Below are positions 45,187 to 53,661 of a stretch of DNA of 64,000 nt, in pieces (positions within the stretch are counted from its first letter, which is position 1; every line of letters starts with the position of its first letter). The position numbers were made by a program, and so were the translations under genes. A model generated the notes under the pieces. It did no database searches and was not told where the DNA came from. It was given only the letters and a program-made list of their open reading frames with translations. This DNA is from Sva-07 sp963715825 (GTDB lineage: Bacteria > Actinomycetota > Acidimicrobiia > Acidimicrobiales > Ilumatobacteraceae), in assembly GCA_963715825.1 (NCBI GenBank), contig CAVQSI010000041.1, positions 496,001 to 560,000 of the forward strand. The letters are read 5' to 3'.

Positions 45187-45987
45187 ATGATTGCGGGGAC
45201 GAACCGAACGGATGAACGGCGGCCATTGTGGCGATCAAGGTGGGCGGCCATCGGTGCTGCGGTTGCGGTGAGCCTGGGTGGCGGCGGCTTGTTCGTGGCC
45301 AATGCGGCGTCGAGCCCGCCTTCGTCGGTGGTGACGATCGATCCGGTCCGCATTCTGGACACCAGAACCGACGTCGGGCTGGAGGGTCCGTTCGTGTCTG
45401 CTCAGTCGCAGAAGCTGCAGGTCGCTGGTACCACGGGGGTGCCGCAGGGTGCGACGGGGGTGCTGTTGAACGTGACGGTCGTCGCTCCCACCGCGGACGG
45501 GTTCTTGTCGGTGCGTCCGGGTGACGCCACCGGGGCGCCATCGACGTCGTCGTTGAACTTCACCGCCGGCGACATCGTCCCGAACGCTGTGCAGGTCGGA
45601 TTGCCCACCGCGGGTGAGAATGCGGGAAAGATCGACATCACCTACGACGCGTTCGGACAAGCAGGCCCGACCACCGAAGTGCTGATCGACGTGGTCGGCT
45701 ACTTCAGCGGCAACGTCGTCACCAACCTCGAGCGGGTGCTCCAGACCCAGAACGTGAACCTCAACACTGGAGACAGCACGGGATTCACCGCCGCCTGTCC
45801 GGCTGGCAAGAAGGTCACCGGTGGCGGCATCTCGATCTCCGACAACGATGGGCTCGACATCAGGAGAACCATTCCCAACTCGGACCTCTCGGGCTGGACC
45901 GGCGCAGTGACCGGCACCAAGAACGGCGCATCGGGCAGCGTCACCGTCTACGCCATCTGCGCCTCAGGCGTGGTGCTCGCGCCGTAG
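45187..45987 (+). CDS. Secreted protein with an RILDTR-type surface domain
   Basis: A 266-residue exported protein. A long signal sequence (hydrophobic WAAIGAAVAVSLGGGGLFV, cut after VANA near residue 41) precedes a domain with DPVRILDTRTDVG, GVLLNVTVVAPTADGFLSVR, SSLNFTAGDIVPNAVQVGL and EVLIDVVGYFSG. This domain is common in secreted proteins of Acidimicrobiia and other actinobacteria and its role is unknown. The last 90 residues form a second unit (FTAACPAGKKVTGGGISIS... SVTVYAICA) with two Cys that could pair. Strong Shine-Dalgarno GAGGGGG 8 nt before the ATG. Confidence 0.82.
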   Translation: MIAGTNRTDERRPLWRSRWAAIGAAVAVSLGGGGLFVANAASSPPSSVVTIDPVRILDTRTDVGLEGPFVSAQSQKLQVAGTTGVPQGATGVLLNVTVVAPTADGFLSVRPGDATGAPSTSSLNFTAGDIVPNAVQVGLPTAGENAGKIDITYDAFGQAGPTTEVLIDVVGYFSGNVVTNLERVLQTQNVNLNTGDSTGFTAACPAGKKVTGGGISISDNDGLDIRRTIPNSDLSGWTGAVTGTKNGASGSVTVYAICASGVVLAP

Positions 45988-46265
45988 TCGACCCGGGTCG
46001 GCGTCTCTTGGCGGCGTCCGGCAGCCGGCAGCACACCGTGCACGCCATCGTCGTGCTGGGTGACGGAGCGGGCGCGTCCGGCGTCGAGGTCATCGACCAC
46101 GCTCGCGAGCTCATTGCGGGTTCAAGCTGCCCACGGCGTTGACGTTCCAACCCGACCCGCTGGCGTTGTCAGGTGCGATGAAGGTGCTCGAACGCGTGCA
46201 CCTTCTTGGGAAGGCCCCGAGCGCAACGTCGGCTGACGTGGTCGGTCGCCGGGTCACTGGCCGGG
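45988..46265. other. No supported gene; interrupted coding-like text
   Basis: About 280 bp without an intact gene. Reading the plus strand, HAIVVLGDGAGASGVEVIDH lies in one frame and FQPDPLALSGAMKVLERVHL in another, each ended by stops, so a decayed gene is possible. I do not recognise a family. Confidence 0.35.
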
Positions 46266-46383
46266 TCAGTGGCGGGGTTCTGAAACCGACTCCACGTCGG
46301 GCTCGGGGATCGGTTCAATGACCGTGTCGGCGGCCAGTTCGGCCCCCGCAGGTTCGACCCCTGCAGCGCCCACGTCATCGACC

Positions 46384-46956
46384 TCACCAGCCTCGTCGAC
46401 CTCGACGACCCTCGTCGGCGGTGTCGAGATCGACCTCGTCGGCGGTGTCCACGTCATCGACCGCTTCGACCGCTTCGGGCTGTTCGGCATCGGCTCGCTG
46501 ACCAGCCGGTGCATCGACGAGGTCGGCCAGGAGGTCGTCCGTTCGTCCGACCGGTGTCGGATCGCGCTGCTCGGACACGATGCCGGGTCCGAGGTCACTG
46601 AACGATGTGACGGGATGGTCGGCCTGTTCGAACTCGTCGTCGAGCGACGGCGGTTGTGTGGCCGGTGTCAGCGGACTGGCCCCCTCGGGGCGCAACTCGT
46701 CGAGCATGCGACGCTGCGTCGACCGATCCCGCTTCTTCCAGTCGCTGTCGCCCATCCGTTCGAGCGGCGCGAGCACCTCGAGGTCGGCGCGGGTCTGGCG
46801 GATGATCCAGATTCCCAGCACGATCAGCATCACGCCGACCACGACCAGACCGATCACCATTGCGTAGACGAGGCGGCTCGACCCGGGGTCGCCCGCACCG
46901 ATGAGGGCGACGGCCGACGATGGTGCGGAGCCGAGACGAGGAGGGAGAGCGGACAC
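46384..46956 (-). CDS. Hypothetical membrane protein with acidic C-terminus, possibly frameshifted
   Basis: A 190-residue protein with one membrane helix (YAMVIGLVVVGVMLIVLGIW near residue 33) followed by a charged cytoplasmic region (WKKRDRSTQRRMLDELRPEG) and an Asp/Glu-rich tail. No family recognised. After DTADE the frame ends in GRRGRRGW. Deleting one C of the CCC run at 46409-46411 would continue the acidic tail (VVEVDEAGEVDDVGAAG...) to a stop at 46266, 229 residues in all. GTG 46956 is taken as start, with CACAAT 9 nt upstream. Downstream of the Fpg-like gene on the same strand. Confidence 0.6.
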   Translation of the reverse strand: MSALPPRLGSAPSSAVALIGAGDPGSSRLVYAMVIGLVVVGVMLIVLGIWIIRQTRADLEVLAPLERMGDSDWKKRDRSTQRRMLDELRPEGASPLTPATQPPSLDDEFEQADHPVTSFSDLGPGIVSEQRDPTPVGRTDDLLADLVDAPAGQRADAEQPEAVEAVDDVDTADEVDLDTADEGRRGRRGW

Positions 46957-46997
46957 GGGCCCCCGATTGTGCCAGCTCAACGGCGAATCGGCACGGA

Positions 46998-47777
46998 TCA
47001 CCGTTGGTGCCGAGGACACCACACGGTGGTGCGGCCGCCGATCGAGAGCCGTTCGAGTGGCGCACCGTCACGTTCGCACGGCGGGCACGACGCACGCACC
47101 GCGGGACTCAGCACCCCGGTGGTGCTCCCACCCCGGGCGAGCATGATCGGAAGTCGACGACGGATCATCGATGCGAGCCGTTCCAGCTCCGATGCCGTCA
47201 AGGAGTCGACGCTGCGCCGAGGATCGAGCGCGGCCCACCACAGCACCTCGTCGACGCACAGGTTGCCGAGGCCAGCGACCACGTGCTGATCCAGCAGCGT
47301 CGACTTGAGGACCCCGCGCCGCCCGTCGAGCGCCCGTGCCAGCCGCCGCGAAGTGACCTCGCTGAAGTCCACTCCCAGATGGTCGACGTCCGGATCCAGC
47401 GAGATGTGCCCCAGCCGTCGGGGGTCGTTGAAACGCAGCGCCGGTGGAGCTGCCAGGCCGCCAGGCGTGGCGAACAGGGCGAGTCGGTCCCATGCGGGAT
47501 CGTCACGTCCCGACGCGTACGCGAGGCGTTCGATCGACGCGTCGTCGTCGATCACCAGCCGCCCCGTCATGCCGAAGTGCAGCCCGATCGTCGGGCCGTC
47601 GGTGTCGAGCAGCACCACCTTGCCGCGCCGGCGTACGCCGGTGAACGTCGCATGTTCGACTGCGACAGCGAATCCCTCCGGTACGGATCGGTCGTCGACG
47701 ACGGCGTCGACGATCGTCCGGCCGATCAGCGGTTCGCTCGCACGCCGCCAGATCTCGGCTTCGAGCCCCTCGGGCAC
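46998..47777 (-). CDS. Fpg/Nei-family DNA glycosylase
   Basis: A 259-residue base-excision repair glycosylase/AP lyase. It starts MPEGLEAEIWRR, keeping the catalytic Pro1 and Glu2 after Met removal. Others are GLHFGMTGRLVI near 65, DPRRLGHISL near 118, and the helix-two-turn-helix LLDQHVVAGLGNLCVDEVLW near 162. The C-terminal zinc finger reads CPPC...CPRH, so the last Cys is His. The N-terminal PELPEVE of Fpg is absent, so it is a Nei- or Fpg-like paralogue. It follows metX by 37 bp. Confidence 0.87.
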   Translation of the reverse strand: MPEGLEAEIWRRASEPLIGRTIVDAVVDDRSVPEGFAVAVEHATFTGVRRRGKVVLLDTDGPTIGLHFGMTGRLVIDDDASIERLAYASGRDDPAWDRLALFATPGGLAAPPALRFNDPRRLGHISLDPDVDHLGVDFSEVTSRRLARALDGRRGVLKSTLLDQHVVAGLGNLCVDEVLWWAALDPRRSVDSLTASELERLASMIRRRLPIMLARGGSTTGVLSPAVRASCPPCERDGAPLERLSIGGRTTVWCPRHQR

Positions 47778-47814
47778 GGTCAGTCGCTCCGCACGGTCGA
47801 TCGTCCGGGACGGG

Positions 47815-49008
47815 TCAGCCGGTCGACGAGGTCGACTTGGCGGCGTTGCCGAGGAACCGTTCGAGTGGCTCGGCGAGTTGATCGCTGTTGATCAGGAACG
47901 CGTCGTGGCCGTGCGGCGAGTCGATCTCGACGTACTCGCTCGGCACGCCGTTGGCCGCGATGGCGTCGTGGATCTGCTGCTGCTGATAGGCGGGGTAGAG
48001 CATGTCGCTCCAGATGCCGACGGCCATGGTGGGCGCTGCCACGCGCAGCATCGCCCGCTCGAGCGACCCACGGCCACGAGCGACGTCGTGCAGGTCCATC
48101 GCCTTGCCGATCGAGAGATAGCTGTTGGTGTCGAAGCGTCGCGCCAGCTTCACGCCGTGATACTCGAGGTAGCGCTCGACCTCGAAGCGCTGCCACATGC
48201 CGAGCGTGTCGCCGACGGTGGCTTTGTCGGCGAGTTCCCGGCCGAAGCGGTCGGTGAACACGTTGTCGCTGCGGAACGTCACCTGCGCGACCATGCGGGC
48301 GATCTCGAGGCCCTCGGCGGGGCCGTCACCGGGCTCGGCGTCGTAGTAGTCGCCGCCGCGCCACTTCGGGTCGAGGCGGATCGCTCGCCGCCCGATTGCG
48401 CCCCAGGCGATCTGCTGGGCCGTGGCCTGCATGCAGGTGGCGACCGCGATCAGCGAGCCCACCCGGCGCGGGTACATCACTGCCCATTCGAGCGCCTGCA
48501 TGCCGCCCATCGACCCGCCGATCACCGACATCCATCGATCGACGCCGAGGTGCAGGCCGAGCTGCGCCTGGGCACGCACCATGTCACGGATGGTGACCAC
48601 CGGGAACCGCGAGCCGTACGGGTTGCCGTCGTGCGGATGCGGTGACGCAGGACCGGTCGAGCCCTGGCATCCGCCGAGCACGTTGGCGCACACGACGAAG
48701 TACTTCTCGGTGTCGATCGGCTTGCCCGGCCCGACGGTGTCGTCCCACCAGCCTGGCGTGGGATGGCCTCGCCCGGCGGGCCCGGCGGCGTGGCTGTCGC
48801 CGGTCCAGGCGTGACACAGCAGGATGGCATTCGAACCGTCGGCGTCGAGCCGTCCCCAGGTCTCGTAGGCCACCACCACATCCGAGAGTGCGACACCGCA
48901 GTCGAGTGCGAACCGGCGGTCGCGGGCAAACGTGAAGAACTGGCGATGCCCCGGCTCGTCGCCGGGCAACCAGGCGCCGGTCACCGGGAGGGGCGGAGGT
49001 GTGGTCAT
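47815..49008 (-). CDS. metX: Homoserine O-acetyltransferase
   Basis: A 397-residue alpha/beta-hydrolase-fold acyltransferase that activates homoserine for methionine synthesis. Motifs: VVAYETWGRLDADGSNAIL near residue 48, CHAWTGDSHAAG, CANVLGGCQGSTGP, nucleophile elbow IGGSMGGMQALEWA near 163, Asp in GIWSDMLYP and His in DSPHGHDAFL near 370. Whether it uses acetyl- or succinyl-CoA cannot be told with certainty. Start set at MTTPPPLPV; a longer frame exists but is Arg/Ala-rich. Upstream lie two near-identical type A repeats. Confidence 0.93.
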   Translation of the reverse strand: MTTPPPLPVTGAWLPGDEPGHRQFFTFARDRRFALDCGVALSDVVVAYETWGRLDADGSNAILLCHAWTGDSHAAGPAGRGHPTPGWWDDTVGPGKPIDTEKYFVVCANVLGGCQGSTGPASPHPHDGNPYGSRFPVVTIRDMVRAQAQLGLHLGVDRWMSVIGGSMGGMQALEWAVMYPRRVGSLIAVATCMQATAQQIAWGAIGRRAIRLDPKWRGGDYYDAEPGDGPAEGLEIARMVAQVTFRSDNVFTDRFGRELADKATVGDTLGMWQRFEVERYLEYHGVKLARRFDTNSYLSIGKAMDLHDVARGRGSLERAMLRVAAPTMAVGIWSDMLYPAYQQQQIHDAIAANGVPSEYVEIDSPHGHDAFLINSDQLAEPLERFLGNAAKSTSSTG

Positions 49009-49112
49009 CGGATCGAAGCGGGCCGACGCGATCGCCGCCGTTCCCGTCCGGCGCATGGTAGCAACGCCGGCCAACACCCCGCCGGGAGTTCCGCCTCCCT
49101 CCCCACAGCCGT

Positions 49113-49158
49113 CGCGATGAGCCAACGGGGCGCCGGCGCCACCCTTCGCTCATCGCGC
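49113..49158. repeat. Dispersed hairpin element, type A, copy 6
   Basis: TCGCGATGAGCCAACGGGGC at the left, CTTCGCTCATCGCG at the right, with the inner palindrome GGGGCGCCGGCGCC. Tandem with copy 7. Confidence 0.8.
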
Positions 49159-49173
49159 CGCCCTGCCCCGCCG

Positions 49174-49220
49174 TCGCGATGAGCCAACGGGGCGCCGGCG
49201 CCACCCTTGGCTCATCGCGA
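49174..49220. repeat. Dispersed hairpin element, type A, copy 7
   Basis: Almost identical to copy 6 (one base differs near the right end) and in direct orientation, 16 bp away, between the divergently... no gene: it lies between metX upstream region and the DUF4262 stop. Confidence 0.8.
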
Positions 49221-49249
49221 GTCGGGGGGACGCGGCGGGATGGTCGGCG

Positions 49250-49756
49250 TCAGGCGATGGTGCCGATGACGGGTTGGGCGAGGGCCATGCGCTGCTCGTA
49301 GCCGGTCTCGTACGGCATGAACCCGTTGCGATCCGGGTACATCAGCTGCACCAGCTCGAACGGTCGACCCTCGTACCAGGCCGTGGCGGTGGTGAAGTAC
49401 GGCCCCCACGGGCCGAGGTCGACCGGTGCGAACAGGCAGCGCAGCTCGTTGTCGAGCAGCCCGACCACCTCGACACCGATCGGAATCTCCGTGCCGCCCC
49501 GACATGCATCCGCCACCAGCGTGAGCAGCCCCTTCGACGCCGAGGGGGTCAGGCCGAACACCGCCACCTCGGGGAAGCCCACATCGGCGGTGAGCCCGAT
49601 CGTGTAGGCGTAGCCCGGTGTCGGCGGGGTGCTGTCGGCGTCGGGCTGGATCGCCTCGAGCGCCCATCCGTTCGTCTCGATCATGAAGTCGATCTTGTCC
49701 CGATCGCTCATCGCCTCGAAGCGTTCGGCCAGGTGGTCGTCGGGATGGTCCTTCAT
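49250..49756 (-). CDS. DUF4262 domain protein
   Basis: A 168-residue cytoplasmic protein of unknown function. DUF4262 features: GYAYTIGLTADVGFPEVAVFGL near residue 48, then a Gly-rich turn and a C-terminal WYEGRPFELVQLMYPDRNGF. The start MKDHPDDHLAERF is used because TACGGT lies 7 nt upstream; the longer open frame starts inside the neighbouring S9 peptidase gene end. Confidence 0.8.
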   Translation of the reverse strand: MKDHPDDHLAERFEAMSDRDKIDFMIETNGWALEAIQPDADSTPPTPGYAYTIGLTADVGFPEVAVFGLTPSASKGLLTLVADACRGGTEIPIGVEVVGLLDNELRCLFAPVDLGPWGPYFTTATAWYEGRPFELVQLMYPDRNGFMPYETGYEQRMALAQPVIGTIA

Positions 49757-49781
49757 GGCCTCGACCGTAGTGGCCGACCAG

Positions 49782-51680
49782 TCAGAGGTGCTCGATCTCG
49801 AACGCCGGTACGTCATCGGCCGGCTCGAACCCGAGTACCCGACCGTAGAAGTACAGGTCGGATTCGAACCAGCGTACGATCGAGTCGGCGGCCCGGAAGC
49901 CGTGACCCTCGCCCTCGAAGGACTGATACGCCACCGGCAGCCCGTTCGAGCGGAGCGCCTCGACGATCCGTTCGGAGTGCGCCGGGGGCACGACGGTGTC
50001 GTCGCTGCCCTGCAGCACGAGCAGTGGCGCCGACAGACGCTCGGGGAAGTTGATCGGCGACCGTCGGGCGTACTCGTCGGCGGCCGCGGGCCACGGCCCG
50101 ATCAGCCCGAACGTGTACCGCGACTCGAACTTGTGGTCGTCGGTGATCACCGCCGACAGGTCGGTGACGCCGTACAGGTTGGTCCCGGCGGCGAACACGT
50201 CGTGGTTGGCAATCGCCAGGAGCACGAGCGTTCCGCCCGAGCTCCCGCCCTCGATCACGAGCCGGTCGCCGTCGACGTCGCCCCGGTCGGCCAGGAACCG
50301 TGCAGCAGCGACCGCATCGTCGACGTCGAGCACACACCAGTTGCCCAGCAGCTTGCGCCGGTACGTGCGCCCGTACCGCGTGCTCCCCCGGTAGTCGACG
50401 TCAATGACGGCCACCCCACGGCTGGTCCAGAACCGGTGGCCGCGACCGGGCACGAGCCGACGCTGGGCCGACCCCGTCGGTCCGCCGTGGACGAACACCA
50501 TCAGCGGCGGCCGCTCGCCGTCGGGCAGCTCGGCGTCGGGATTGGCCGGTGCGTAGTACAGACCGTGCGCCACGTCACCTCCGCTCGTGGGGAACGTGAC
50601 GACTTCCGGCTCAGGCAGGAACGCCGTGTCGAATCCGAGTTCGTGGCCCGCCCGCAGGACCTCGACCACGCCTCCGCGGACGCGCACCACCTCGTTGCTC
50701 GCCGTGTAGGAGCTGCCGACGAAGGTGTACCCGTCAGCCGCTCGCCGCAGCGAACCGATCACCGTGTAGGCCAGGTCGAGTTCCGCACCGTCGTCGACGC
50801 TGAGCCGGTCACCGTGGCGATCGCCGCGGACGTGGGCGCCCTCGGCGTGTCGGGCACCGCCGAACACCCAGTGCGGCTCGACGACCTCGAACTCCCCGAC
50901 GGCCGCCGGGGTGAGTTCACCCGTCGAGATGTCGACGCGGTAGAGGTTCCACCACTCGTCGCGATCGGTGACGACGACGAGCGTGCCGTCGCGCCACCAC
51001 AGCGGCTCCTGCAGGGCTTCGTTGCCGTTGCCGACGAGTTTGCGGGCGTTGCTGGCCGACGCTCCATCGAGGTCGGCGATCCACAGCTCGGTCGAGTCCC
51101 ACGGCATGTTCGGGTGCATCCACTGGATCCACACGATCGAGCATCCGTCGGGCGACACCCGTGGCGCTGCGTAGAAGTCGGCACCGGTCGCAATCACCTC
51201 GGTGCGCATCGAGCCGTCGGTTGCGACGGCGATGATCTCATTGACGGGCTGGCCCTCGCCGTGGCGCTCGTGGACGCAGACGAACCACTCACCGTCCGGC
51301 GTCGGCCGGCCGTCGGCGTAGCGCAACGCCCGTGGCGAGTCGGGCTCGGGGGTCAGCAGCACCGGCTCGCCGCCCGGCTCGATCCGGCGCAGGCGTTGGT
51401 CGGCGAAGTCGACGTAGTAGGCCACACCCTCGGCCGCCCACCACGCCCCGCCCCCGTACTCGTGCACACTCGTGCGGACGTTCATCTCCGGGGCCGTGAC
51501 GTCCGACGTCGTCCCCTTGCGCCACCGCACCAGCGTCGTACGGCCGCCGTTGTCCGGTCGGGACTCGGCCCACCACACGTCGTCGCCGTCGGGCACGACC
51601 TCGCTGATCCCCACCGACCCACCGACCAGCGAACGGGCGGTGATCGGAGACGGCCAGGTACCTGCGGGGTGCGTTGCCAT
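49782..51680 (-). CDS. S9-family prolyl oligopeptidase-like serine peptidase
   Basis: A 632-residue protein: an N-terminal beta-propeller of about 350 residues (RTSVHEYGGGAWWAAEGVAY, repeated WxxDG-like blades) and a C-terminal alpha/beta hydrolase. The catalytic Ser is in IEGGSSGGTLVLLA near 498, Asp in LQGSDDTVVPP near 578, and His in GEGHGFRA near 613. PPLMVFVHGGPTGSAQ and IDVDYRGSTRYGR precede the Ser. It probably cleaves short peptides in the cytoplasm, as no signal peptide is present. TAACCT lies 6 nt before the ATG. The DUF4262 gene follows 25 bp downstream. Confidence 0.93.
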   Translation of the reverse strand: MATHPAGTWPSPITARSLVGGSVGISEVVPDGDDVWWAESRPDNGGRTTLVRWRKGTTSDVTAPEMNVRTSVHEYGGGAWWAAEGVAYYVDFADQRLRRIEPGGEPVLLTPEPDSPRALRYADGRPTPDGEWFVCVHERHGEGQPVNEIIAVATDGSMRTEVIATGADFYAAPRVSPDGCSIVWIQWMHPNMPWDSTELWIADLDGASASNARKLVGNGNEALQEPLWWRDGTLVVVTDRDEWWNLYRVDISTGELTPAAVGEFEVVEPHWVFGGARHAEGAHVRGDRHGDRLSVDDGAELDLAYTVIGSLRRAADGYTFVGSSYTASNEVVRVRGGVVEVLRAGHELGFDTAFLPEPEVVTFPTSGGDVAHGLYYAPANPDAELPDGERPPLMVFVHGGPTGSAQRRLVPGRGHRFWTSRGVAVIDVDYRGSTRYGRTYRRKLLGNWCVLDVDDAVAAARFLADRGDVDGDRLVIEGGSSGGTLVLLAIANHDVFAAGTNLYGVTDLSAVITDDHKFESRYTFGLIGPWPAAADEYARRSPINFPERLSAPLLVLQGSDDTVVPPAHSERIVEALRSNGLPVAYQSFEGEGHGFRAADSIVRWFESDLYFYGRVLGFEPADDVPAFEIEHL

Positions 51681-51720
51681 CCGCGCAGGTTACGCGGTGC
51701 CTGGCACCGGCGTCACCGGG

Positions 51721-52761
51721 TCAGATCAGGCTGAAGGCGTCGAGATCGAGGGCTTGGCGGAGGTGGCGCTGGGCCATGGCGCCGAACATCGCCTCGCTGC
51801 GGTCGTTGAGCGTGACGATCTGCGATGCCATCGCCGCCACGGTGAGCCCGGCGAACGCGTCGCGTCGGTACTGCTCCCACACCCACGTCTCGTCGAGGGC
51901 GATGCCGTAGGCGTCGAGAGCTTCGAGGTACACCGCGACGAGCGCTCGCTCGTGCGCACGTCGGTCGTCCGGGAGCAGACCGGCGCCGATGAAGTACGAC
52001 AGGTCGGTGATCGGGCTGCCGTGCGCCGGCGTCTGCCAGTCGACCACGGTCACCGGCGGGCCGCCCGCCGACGTGGCGAAGAGCATGTTGTCGAGGCGGT
52101 AGTCGCCGTGGGTGATCGCTTTGGGGCCGGTACGTCCCCCACGCCACGCCCCGATCGCCGACCCGAACCGCTCGGCCAACTCGAACTCCTCCGGGCTCAG
52201 ATGCGACCGATAGGTGCCCGCGAACCCGGGGAAGAACATCTGCCACATCATCGCCAACCCGGCGCCGGCGTCGGCGTCGTCGCCGCGGTCGTGTTCGATC
52301 CAGTCGACGTCATGGAGCGTCGGGTCGTCCCACCTCGGGCCGTGCAACTTGGCCAGCTCACGGACGGCGTCGCGGGCTTGGTCGAGCGTGCACCCCGCGA
52401 GCTGATCACCCTGTGCCGCCGGCGCCATGTCCTCGAGCACCAGCACGAAGGCGTTCGTCGCGGCGGTCCAGTCACCGTGCAAGCACGCAGGCACGCGCAT
52501 GTCGACGGTCGACGCCAGGTCGAGATAGAAGCGGGTCTCGCGTTCGTAGTGGCGCAGCATCGCCGCGGTGGTCAAGCTGGTGTCGTCGGTGGCGGGAAGC
52601 TTCACCACCACCGAACGCGGCAGCCCCGCCTCGGCGTCGGGCATGGCGACGCGCACGTTGACGCCGATGTGGCCGTCGCCGATGCGCTGCTGGGTGATCG
52701 GCCCGACATCACCGCCGAGCACCGTCGAGAGCCAGTCGGAGGTCACATCTTCGGCACGCAT
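51721..52761 (-). CDS. Aminoglycoside phosphotransferase (APH)-like kinase
   Basis: A 346-residue protein-kinase-fold phosphotransferase. Nucleotide-binding Lys in VVVKLPA near residue 53, catalytic loop THGDYRLDNMLF near 217, metal Asp in VVDWQTPAHG near 240. These APH-like proteins in actinobacteria are seldom resistance factors and more often phosphorylate unknown metabolites. TACCGT is 8 nt before ATG; divergent from the SURF1 gene across 45 bp. The long open frame that extends upstream is antisense to SURF1 and is rejected. Confidence 0.88.
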   Translation of the reverse strand: MRAEDVTSDWLSTVLGGDVGPITQQRIGDGHIGVNVRVAMPDAEAGLPRSVVVKLPATDDTSLTTAAMLRHYERETRFYLDLASTVDMRVPACLHGDWTAATNAFVLVLEDMAPAAQGDQLAGCTLDQARDAVRELAKLHGPRWDDPTLHDVDWIEHDRGDDADAGAGLAMMWQMFFPGFAGTYRSHLSPEEFELAERFGSAIGAWRGGRTGPKAITHGDYRLDNMLFATSAGGPPVTVVDWQTPAHGSPITDLSYFIGAGLLPDDRRAHERALVAVYLEALDAYGIALDETWVWEQYRRDAFAGLTVAAMASQIVTLNDRSEAMFGAMAQRHLRQALDLDAFSLI

Positions 52762-52806
52762 GGCGCGGCACGGTAGTGCTCGACGGCCGCTACCGTCGTG
52801 CCCGAG

Positions 52807-53661
52807 ATGTCCGGGTCTGGCTACTCGTTCCTGCTGCGTCCGAAGTGGATTGCATTCCACCTGCTCGTGTTCGGATCGATCGCGTTGATGATCTGGCTTG
52901 CGTTCTGGCAGCTCGATCGCCTCGACGAGCGTCGCGCCTTCAACGACCTCGTGGCCGCACAGATCGATCAACCGCCCGCCTCGCTCGACCAGTTGCTCGC
53001 CGAAGCCGGCGACGATCCCGAGTCGATCGAGTGGCGCCAGGTGATCGTCGCCGGGCAGTACGTGCCCGAGCAGATCCTGTGGTTCAACCGCTCGCAGGAC
53101 GGCCTCGCGGGCGACAACGTGCTCACCGCGCTCGTCACCGACGCCGGCAACAGCACGGTGATCGTCAACCGCGGCTTCGTGCCGCTCGGCTTCGACGTCC
53201 CCGCGGCGCCGACCGGCGAGATCGAACTGCTCGCCCGCATCCGGATGCCGCAGGAGCGCCAGCGTGGCGAGCTGACCGACACCAACGACAGCGCCGACGC
53301 CGTGTCCGAGGTGCGCCGCATCGACCTCGGACAGCTCGCGGCGCAACTGCCCGGCGAGGTGGCGCCCGTCTACCTCGACCTGATCGACGCGATTCCGGCA
53401 ATCGGACCCAACGACCCCGTCCCGGTTCCGGCGCCGACCCTCGACGAGGGACCCCACCTGTCGTATGCGGCGCAGTGGTTCATCTTCGCGGCGTGTGTAC
53501 TGGTCGGCTGGGTGCTCGCCGTCACCCGGTCGATTCGCTCGCGCCGTCGCGACGCGCTCACGGCCGCAGCAGCCGCGCCAACGACGCCGGATTCCGACCC
53601 GCCAAACGACGTCGTAGCTGCCAGCTCGACGACCGGAACAGACGCGCCATCACCGCACTGA
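52807..53661 (+). CDS. SURF1-family cytochrome oxidase assembly protein
   Basis: A 284-residue protein with two membrane helices, one near residue 15-35 (FHLLVFGSIALMIWLAFWQL) and one near 223-245 (AAQWFIFAACVLVGWVLAVT), enclosing a domain with the SURF1 motifs WQLDRLDERRAFN, WRQVIVAGQYVPEQILWFNR and VIVNRGFVP. SURF1 helps insert heme a into cytochrome c oxidase. ATG 52807 is used (GTG 52798 is too close to the TACCGT hexamer). The 3' end overlaps the convergent lycopene cyclase gene by about 100 bp, with a Thr/Ser/Pro-rich tail. Confidence 0.9.
   Translation: MSGSGYSFLLRPKWIAFHLLVFGSIALMIWLAFWQLDRLDERRAFNDLVAAQIDQPPASLDQLLAEAGDDPESIEWRQVIVAGQYVPEQILWFNRSQDGLAGDNVLTALVTDAGNSTVIVNRGFVPLGFDVPAAPTGEIELLARIRMPQERQRGELTDTNDSADAVSEVRRIDLGQLAAQLPGEVAPVYLDLIDAIPAIGPNDPVPVPAPTLDEGPHLSYAAQWFIFAACVLVGWVLAVTRSIRSRRRDALTAAAAAPTTPDSDPPNDVVAASSTTGTDAPSPH

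Noticed and set aside
46345..46365. Possible tRNA T-arm (GCAGG-TTCGACC-CCTGC) on the plus strand
   Set aside because: No matching acceptor, D-arm or anticodon arm upstream; it lies within the acidic tail coding text of the membrane protein.
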